DNA of 64,000 nucleotides from Agrocybe praecox. Taxonomy: Eukaryota; Basidiomycota; Agaricomycetes; Agaricales; Agrocybaceae. The stretch covers positions 3,139,618-3,203,617 of the forward strand of contig OZ024850.1 in assembly GCA_964017145.1 (NCBI GenBank), in the 5' to 3' direction. Within the stretch, counting starts at the first letter, position 1; every line of letters begins with the position of its first letter. The position numbers and the translations under genes are program-made. The notes under the pieces were generated by a model. It saw nothing but the letters and a program-made list of their open reading frames with translations, was not told the origin of the DNA and made no database searches. Of the stretch, positions 58,048 through 64,000 are shown piece after piece.

Positions 58048-60727
58048 TTAGACACCACCACCGCTCTTCTCCACAGGAATCTTCATACGAGATTTATCTT
58101 TCTTGGAACTGGGAGCGGGTGCGAACAAGATTTCTTTCAGGTTTCCAGAGATCTAAAGAAGGGGAAAACGAATCAGCACCAAGTCAGAAATTGAAAAGAA
58201 AAGAAAAAGCAAACCTCAATAAATTCGTCAAAGTTAAGAGCGTCTTGTACGGTCATGTCAACTTCGTGGAGAACATAGTCCAGATCCTTCTTGTTGATCC
58301 TCGAGATGTCGGCATATCCAGGAAGCTCCTTCAGGATGTCTTTGATTTCATCCACCTTGACCTTTTCTTCTCCATCAGTACCCGTAGGTCTGGCATGGGC
58401 TGCAAAGGCAAGTCTGAGAGCAGCGACCTCGCCTCCCTCGAATTTAGAACGGCCAGGACCAGCACTAACGGGTGGAAGTTCGGCTTGCTTCATTCCAACG
58501 AGACGCAGACCACTGGCAGCAGTCTTCCATAGGGAGTCGGTAACCTTTTCGAAAGTGCCTCGGGGGATAGGAACGGGTTTGTTGGCAGCCGCAAAAGCAG
58601 GAGGAATACCCATACTGCTCAAGAACTCGACAGTCTTGTCAATTTGTTGCTGGCGTTGCTTGTAAGTCCAGTTGAGTTCCTCAGCCATAATGTCGACGAC
58701 GAGAGGAAGAGCGTCAAGAGCAACTCGTGCATTCAGGAAAGAAAGACGAGTTCGGCGGGCAAGAACGTCGATGGCGGTTTGCGCATACTCATGTTGGACG
58801 GCGTAACGGACTTCAGCGTCGATAACTGAAAGCAATACTGTAAGTTTTAATAATGTAGTTAAGAAGGTTTGCACACGCACAAGGATATTGAGTAGCAAGA
58901 CGCTTTCCATGGAGTGGCCAGGCATCGCCAGTGGGTTTAGCAAGCGAGCAGACAGTCCAAGCACGATCACCATAATTCTCCGACAAATGCTTAGCTACGA
59001 CAGTTTCCAAACCATACTATAAGATCGGGGAAAAAAATTAGTGTTATTGGGAAAACGAAGAAAGCGTCACTGACAGTTTGAATAAGACCGATAAACATGT
59101 TGCGGCTCCAGCCTTCACTTCCTACCAACCTCAAGGTTTCGGTTACGCATCCATTCTTGACATGTCCCTGCAATCCGAAAACCTCGATAGCTTTGTCGAT
59201 AGTCTCTTCAGCCATAGCACGGTAAGTTGTCCATTTTCCTCCAGCAATCGTCAAGAGACCGCTATCGCTGACGTTGATCATATGGTTCCTGACCAATCCC
59301 TCTGTCTTTTCAGCATTGGGATCTCTAACTAAAGGACGAAGACCGCTCCATGCGCTCAGAACATCTCCGCGGCGAACCTTGATATCAGGGGACAGGTAGC
59401 GACGAACTTCTTCGAGAATCCAGCGAATATCTTCCTCGGTGGCCTCAGGATCACGGGAAACTCGAGCAGGTGTATCAGTGGTACCGGCGATAGTGTTGCC
59501 TTGCCATGGGAGGAAGAAGATAACGCGTCCGTCAGAGGTGGCAGGATCGAGTAAGCCCATTTTGCGAGGAGAGTAGTAATTTGGCAAGGTGATGTGAACT
59601 CCAGAAGATGGCGAAACAATCGCGTCGTGGGCAGGGTTGTCCATTTTCAAGAGAGCATCAGTGAAAGGTCCAGTTGCGTTGATGATGCCCTTCGCAAGGA
59701 TAAGTAAATTTCACGACGGAAAGCCATTAAGGATATACAACGCTTACCTTTGCGCGGACATTCCATTCGTTGCCGGTGAGTGTGTCCTTGACTTTTGCTC
59801 CGTTAAGTTTGCCATTAGCGTCCTTGTGTAATTTGGTGACCTCGCAGTAGTTGGCAACGGTTGCGCCAGCTTTTACAGCGGTCATAATAAGGGCCATATT
59901 CATCCGTGAATCATTGTGTTGTCCTGAAGTGACGTCATTAATATCGGTAACCAATTTCCACCGTAATTGAGGACACACCGTCATAGTAAACCAGGGCGCC
60001 GACCAGTCCCTCGCCCTTCAACATAGGGAATGCCTCGAGGGCCTTTCCTTTGCTCATGAGATAGGAAGTTTCCATGTTTTCCTTACCAGCCAAAACGTCG
60101 TACATCTTGCAACCAGACCAGTAGTAAGGAACCTGCCAGTATTTGTAGATGGGAAGCATAATCGGCAGCATCTCGGAAAGGTAGGGCGCGTTGTGCAAGA
60201 ATGTCCTTCGCTCGTGTAAAGCTTCCCGGACAAGCTTGTATTGCTCGTAGTCAAGTTCCATAACCGCTTTCTGTAGATAACGAACACCTCCATGGACAAG
60301 CTTTGTCGATTTGGAAGAGGTTCCTGGAAAAATTGTGTAGCTGGTTGAATTTCTAAGGATAAAAAAACATACCTGCACTGAAATCATCCCTCTCAACAAG
60401 GGCGACTTTCAAACCACGACTAGCGGCGTCCACCGCACATCCAGCACCCGTAGCTCCACCACCGATAATCAGCAAATCGAATTCCTCTCCTTCGGCGGGT
60501 CCGCCATTAGCGAACGACGTAATCTTGCCGGAGTCCTTTAATCTCTGAAGCATCTCTGCCCTTGAAGGAGGTGTCCATGGTGGGGGTGGTCGGCGCGTCG
60601 TCTTTGTGGGAACTGGGTATGCTGGGCCCGAGTTCAGGTACCAGTATCCGCTAGCCATGAACAAAGCCGTTCCACCAGTAGCATACCCCAACGTCCGTCT
60701 CGAAAAGACTTTCTTGAGAAACGCCAT
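58048..60727 (-). CDS. GUT2: FAD-dependent glycerol-3-phosphate dehydrogenase, mitochondrial
   Basis: Oxidises glycerol-3-phosphate to dihydroxyacetone phosphate at the outer face of the inner mitochondrial membrane, passing electrons to ubiquinone (glycerol catabolism, G3P shuttle). ATG at 60727 ([19 protein letters not shown]) gives a basic N-terminus with a hydrophobic segment (about 12-31), as in inner-membrane-targeted Gut2. The FAD-binding Rossmann motif [13 protein letters not shown] is at residues 84-96, followed by [63 protein letters not shown] and [19 protein letters not shown]. The C-terminal domain ([33 protein letters not shown]) resembles the EF-hand-containing tail of eukaryotic enzymes. 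The final exon ends [11 protein letters not shown]. About seven exons with short introns. The catalytic core is intact. Confidence 0.95.
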
Positions 60728-61490
60728 CTTGGTCAAAACTTGAGACAGTAAGTGGGTGTCCCCTCTAAGTTTAAAACGTGTTTTCAACCTGTATGTTCCG
60801 ATATTAGTACCAACGTTTCCGATCCCATATGTTTTAAAACGTGCGTCGACGTACCAGTGAAAATGGCTGGCAAAAGCAAGGCTCTTTCACCGTGCTTTGG
60901 CAGGTTATCGCTCCTTTTTTTAAAATGAGGTGAGCGTCAACAAGAAAGCCTCGAAAACTTTGTCGCGAAACGAAATGCTCCATTTCAAATAGGGCGGGTG
61001 AAGTTTGTGTCGACGAAAATGCAGGCCCGGCAAGCGGGCCGCTTACTCCCTGACGCTGGTCAAATGACAAATAGGTTCACTTATAACAAAACCTACAATG
61101 GGATGATGTGTATCGACTCTCGAGTGGAATTCACTGGCATTGATGCTTCACTGTTTCTTCTGTGCATACAGGTGTCGACTGTGCCAGACACTGTCGAGGT
61201 GAGACTAATCATTCAATGCTGTCGACGAATAACTTCTGCTCGGCATCGCTGTCACTGCCAATTACAGAGCGTGTAGGAACTGAAAAACCTGCTTTAAACG
61301 CTGGAAAGAAAGGCACGAGTCTAGGCTCTATTCTAATCATATCTCATATTCTAGGGCAGACGTATGAGGGCTACAAAGGGGATCTAAATCTACTCCGTAT
61401 ATGGATCCAGAGCCATATGGACGCTCACTTGGCAATAGAGTTGTTGAGAAAAGCCATCAGTTTTCATTTTCGACTTCCTAATTACCTACT
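60728..61490. other. divergent intergenic region between GUT2 and the 61.5 kb gene
   Basis: 763 bp with promoters for both genes. Short frames here are not supported as genes. Confidence 0.5.
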
Positions 61491-62855
61491 ATGGATATAG
61501 TTGAGCTCGTCTGTAGCCGCAGCGAAGAAATCGTCGGTTTTATCGCTTGTAACGACGCCCGGAAATGCGATAAAAGTCATATCGCGTGTCAAATCTCCGA
61601 CTTGGCGGGACAAATCGAGGCCATCGCCGCTCCACTCACTAAACTTGACGAAATCAACCAGCTGGTGGACAAGTGTCTTCGGGATCTCAACTCTGTCCTC
61701 GAAGTAATTCTTCATAATCTGCAGAGGTGGAATGAGAGTCATTCACATTCGCATTCTACTACCAGATTATTGCATCTCCACTTACCAGGCGGCCATGGGT
61801 ATGCTCAGCTGAAAGATAACAAGGAGTTTCTGTTGGGCCATTATACGACTTTGACGAGGGCTGTACAGATCGTTATGCGCCCGAAAGGGTACAATATTAT
61901 TTCACCTCCTGAAGATATTCGGTCGTTGTTGGAGCAGCGATCTGTTCAGAAAACAAGAGCGGCGAACGATGCGTCCGTGTCGTTTTTCTTCGAAGCGGAG
62001 GAGTTCTGGAAACTTTCTGTCGGAGACGAGGTATATCTAGGGTTTTCCATTATATGTTCAACAACTGAACCCATTCGAAGACAGAATTCGCAAATACTGA
62101 AGAATTTTCTGGCCTCCTTTCATCCTGGCTGGACGAGGATTTGGGAGAGATCGAGCGTAAAAGGCTGATTTTACGATTAGATGAGAAACACACCGGCTAC
62201 ATCTCCTTTCAAACTTTTCAGAATTTCGTTCGAAACGGGCGATTGAGAGAGACGGTACATCTGTACGCCTCTGGTGAGTTCTATGTCCCAAGACAAAACT
62301 TTATTGAAAGTGGTTAATCTCCTTGCCAGACCCTCGTTTGCCATTACTGTTGTTGGTCGATAGCGACGTTACACATACAGCAGACCATATGCTGCGAGCG
62401 ATTGGCCACAATGTTACAGTGGTTCAATTCTCTTCTACGCATGCCGTGAAAACGTGGATCTCTCTTCATATAGGTCCGTATTCCAGAAAATCACCAATCA
62501 TTTTGGTCTAATAATAACAAACCCTACAGACTTTCTGAAGGCCAATTGCGATCCGAAGCATGTATGCGTCATGACAAACCAGATCCTCTACGAACGAGAT
62601 CTCAACACACATCTGCGGTACCACAACGAACAAGGTGGCGAACAAATCACCTCGTATATTCGAGAAACTGGTCTCTTTTGCCCTATTCTCGTCATCGCGA
62701 CGCCGGAGAATATAGACTCTACTAAGTATGTGAAGAAATATGAGCAGGCAGGATCGACCGTCGCGAAGTACTACATATATAAGAGCTTTTTGGCCAGTCT
62801 GGGTGCGGGCCCGGAAGGGAAAAGCGATACAAGGTGGATGAAATACGATGCATAA
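61491..62855 (+). CDS. uncharacterised protein: helical N-terminus, EF-hand-like segment, Rossmann-like C-terminus
   Basis: Not assigned to a named family. Four exons (61491-62030, 62081-62273, 62330-62473, 62530-62855) sum to 1,203 nt, i.e. 400 aa. Residues 1-85 look all-helical (LAGQIEAIAAPLTKLDEINQ, KCLRDLNSVLEVILHNLQRW), reminiscent of helical-bundle adaptor/HeLo-type N-termini. A His/Ser patch (SHSHSHSTTRLLHLHL) follows. Residues 180-245 contain SSWLDEDLGEIERKRLILRL and DEKHTGYISFQTFQNFV, an EF-hand-like helix-loop-helix. The C-terminal 155 residues begin PRLPLLLLVDSDVTHTADHM and AIGHNVTVVQFSSTHAVKTW, a beta-alpha pattern like receiver or TIR-type Rossmann domains. They continue with ETGLFCPILVIATPENI and end DTRWMKYDA. 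I believe similar tripartite proteins occur in other Agaricomycetes, but this is recollection, not a search. Confidence 0.75.
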
Positions 62856-63498
62856 TTGAATGAAAATTCTCATCATGATAGTTTCATGAGCCATATTCAC
62901 TTAGCGTTTTCGATAAAAACCTAGGAACGTCCAACAGCTATTGAAGAAAGCTCCAAGCCAAATTGAATTTTGAATACGAGCGACACCACCTGGCTGGTAC
63001 TCCACCGGCAAACCCTTTCGTTATCAAGATATCGCTCTGCTACAAAACTCACAAGCGCACAGTAAACAAAGAGATAATGATTCAATACGTGGTGTCGTCC
63101 AGGTTCTGATTTTGAAAAGGACACTGAAGGTAGAGTGTACGTAAAGCAAAGTGCCAGTATATTGCCAGTGAAGGTCGATTTCAGTAATGGTAAGTGAAAG
63201 AGTTTACACGCATATTTACCTATTTTAGCCTTCAATGGGCTTCAGGATTTGCCTGGGGCGCATGATGTGCAGTCGTGGTGGAAACGTTGAGAGGTTCAAG
63301 CTTAAGCCTAGCGTGTACGATATTCAGACTCCGACAGCACACGGTTGTAGTATGTGTGGTGTACTGTTGAACTTCGTCATGATTATTTCTATTTTTTCTC
63401 CTGACCTTTCTTTGGGAGGACATTCAACACTTATTGGGCTCTGCTACTTGTAAAGTCGAAATTTCAGCACTGCCTCCCTGTTCGAGAACGCAATTACG
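62856..63498. other. intergenic region upstream of the right-edge gene
   Basis: 643 bp without a recognisable gene. It should hold the 3' UTR of the left gene and the promoter of the gene at 63499. Confidence 0.5.
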
Positions 63499-64000
63499 AT
63501 GTCTGTGAGCTACGCAACGTCTGCCTCAGAAAGGCCTATGTCGGAGGGCGTTATGGGGTCTAATGTACCCGAGACGGTGAACACGAACGGTCATGGTCAA
63601 CCATTGCCCCCACCTCGTCAGGACGGGGGTAACAGTTCGAGTGGAAGGTTCCTATTGTTTACGTTTTATCTGGGCCTGGTGCGTTTATTCGTCCTGTTTA
63701 CCGCATAACGTATACTTATGTACCCCAGATTTCTTGGTTAGTTTGCTTGATATCTCAGTCCATAGTTGCAGCAACAAGTGTGTAGCCCCCGATATCAGAA
63801 ATCACGTCCCCTTGACGATTGTTTTCAGTCAGCAACACCCCGGTTCGAATACTGTGGTTCGGAATCATCCTCCATATCATCCTGGTCGCGCTCGTCGCCC
63901 AAGTGGTTATTGGCTCGCCTGCATACAACACGGCTTATGCCTATGGTACCCAGATATCTGTTCTATCTGCCCTAGCGACTGTCTTTGCCGTTATTGGGGT
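63499..64000 (+). CDS. multi-pass membrane protein, 3' end off the window
   Basis: ATG at 63499 (MSVSYATSASERPMSEGVMG) starts a hydrophilic Ser/Pro/Gly-rich cytosolic leader of about 50 residues. Splicing at short introns gives SGRFLLFTFYLGLISWLVCL, then QSIVAATISNTPVRILWFG, then IILHIILVALVAQVVIGS and YNTAYAYGTQISVLSALATV, i.e. at least three hydrophobic helices before the edge. Donors used are GGCCTG|GTGCG and CAACAA|GTGTG; acceptors are CCCCAG|ATTTC and TTTTCAG|TCAGC. The family is not recognised. It is incomplete only because the window stops. Confidence 0.6.

Noticed and set aside
1..64000. CRISPR arrays, operons, Shine-Dalgarno sites, prophage or insertion sequences
   Set aside because: The spliced, GT-AG intron-rich gene structure is eukaryotic. 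No regularly spaced repeat array or bacterial mobile element was seen.

Overview
The window is nuclear DNA of a filamentous basidiomycete, most likely an Agaricomycete. Nearly every gene is split by short (about 50-65 nt) GT-AG introns, intergenic gaps are moderate, and the gene families (orsellinic-type non-reducing PKS with twin ACPs, DUF2235 hydrolases, Ser/Thr-rich single-pass membrane proteins, F-box proteins) are typical of mushroom-forming fungi. Exon models were read by hand. Where all exons were summed (pob3, RA-PH protein, kinesin, GFA, PKS, plus-strand F-box, both Ser/Thr-rich membrane proteins, 61.5 kb gene) the CDS length is an exact multiple of three. Functions are read from motifs, with no database search.

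Layout. 0-5.1 kb: divergent alpha-actinin (minus, runs off the left edge) and FACT subunit pob3 (plus). 5.6-11.8 kb: a 1,877-aa RA-PH scaffold protein (minus). 13.57 kb: an intron-containing tRNA-Leu(AAG). 14.7-17.8 kb: a kinesin-7/CENP-E-like motor (plus). 18.2-18.9 kb: a small GFA/CENP-V-type zinc protein in five short exons (minus). 21.3-23.9 kb: a transcription factor carrying two C2H2-type fingers and a Zn2Cys6 cluster (minus). 25.9-32.6 kb: a complete non-reducing polyketide synthase, SAT-KS-AT-PT-ACP-ACP-TE (plus). 32.7-38.3 kb: two tandem DUF2235 (Tle1-like) alpha/beta hydrolases (minus). 39.3-40.4 kb: a damaged or mis-resolved F-box gene (minus). 41.4-43.2 kb: a GDA1/CD39 nucleoside diphosphatase (minus). 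43.6-45.0 kb: an F-box protein (plus). 45.6-48.9 kb: a tandem pair of single-pass Ser/Thr-rich membrane proteins (plus). 50.5-51.8 kb: a four-TM MARVEL-like protein with a Q/P/H-rich tail (plus). 52.6-54.4 kb: a Gcn4/Cpc1-like bZIP (minus). 54.4-58.0 kb: a gene-poor stretch with a candidate LTR remnant. 58.0-60.7 kb: mitochondrial FAD-dependent glycerol-3-phosphate dehydrogenase (minus). 61.5-62.9 kb: an uncharacterised helical / EF-hand-like / Rossmann-like protein (plus). 63.5 kb to the end: a multi-pass membrane protein cut by the right edge (plus).

How it fits together. Most of the window is housekeeping: cytoskeleton, chromatin, glycerol metabolism, Golgi nucleotide metabolism. The 21-38 kb block is accessory in character. 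The PKS has all expected catalytic residues but no P450, oxidoreductase, methyltransferase or transporter beside it. Its only plausible local partners are the composite zinc-finger regulator about 2 kb upstream, transcribed away from it, and the DUF2235 pair converging on its 3' end. The strongest candidates for undescribed biology are the 61.5 kb protein, the PKS with its Ser-type starter-unit domain, and the DUF2235 pair.
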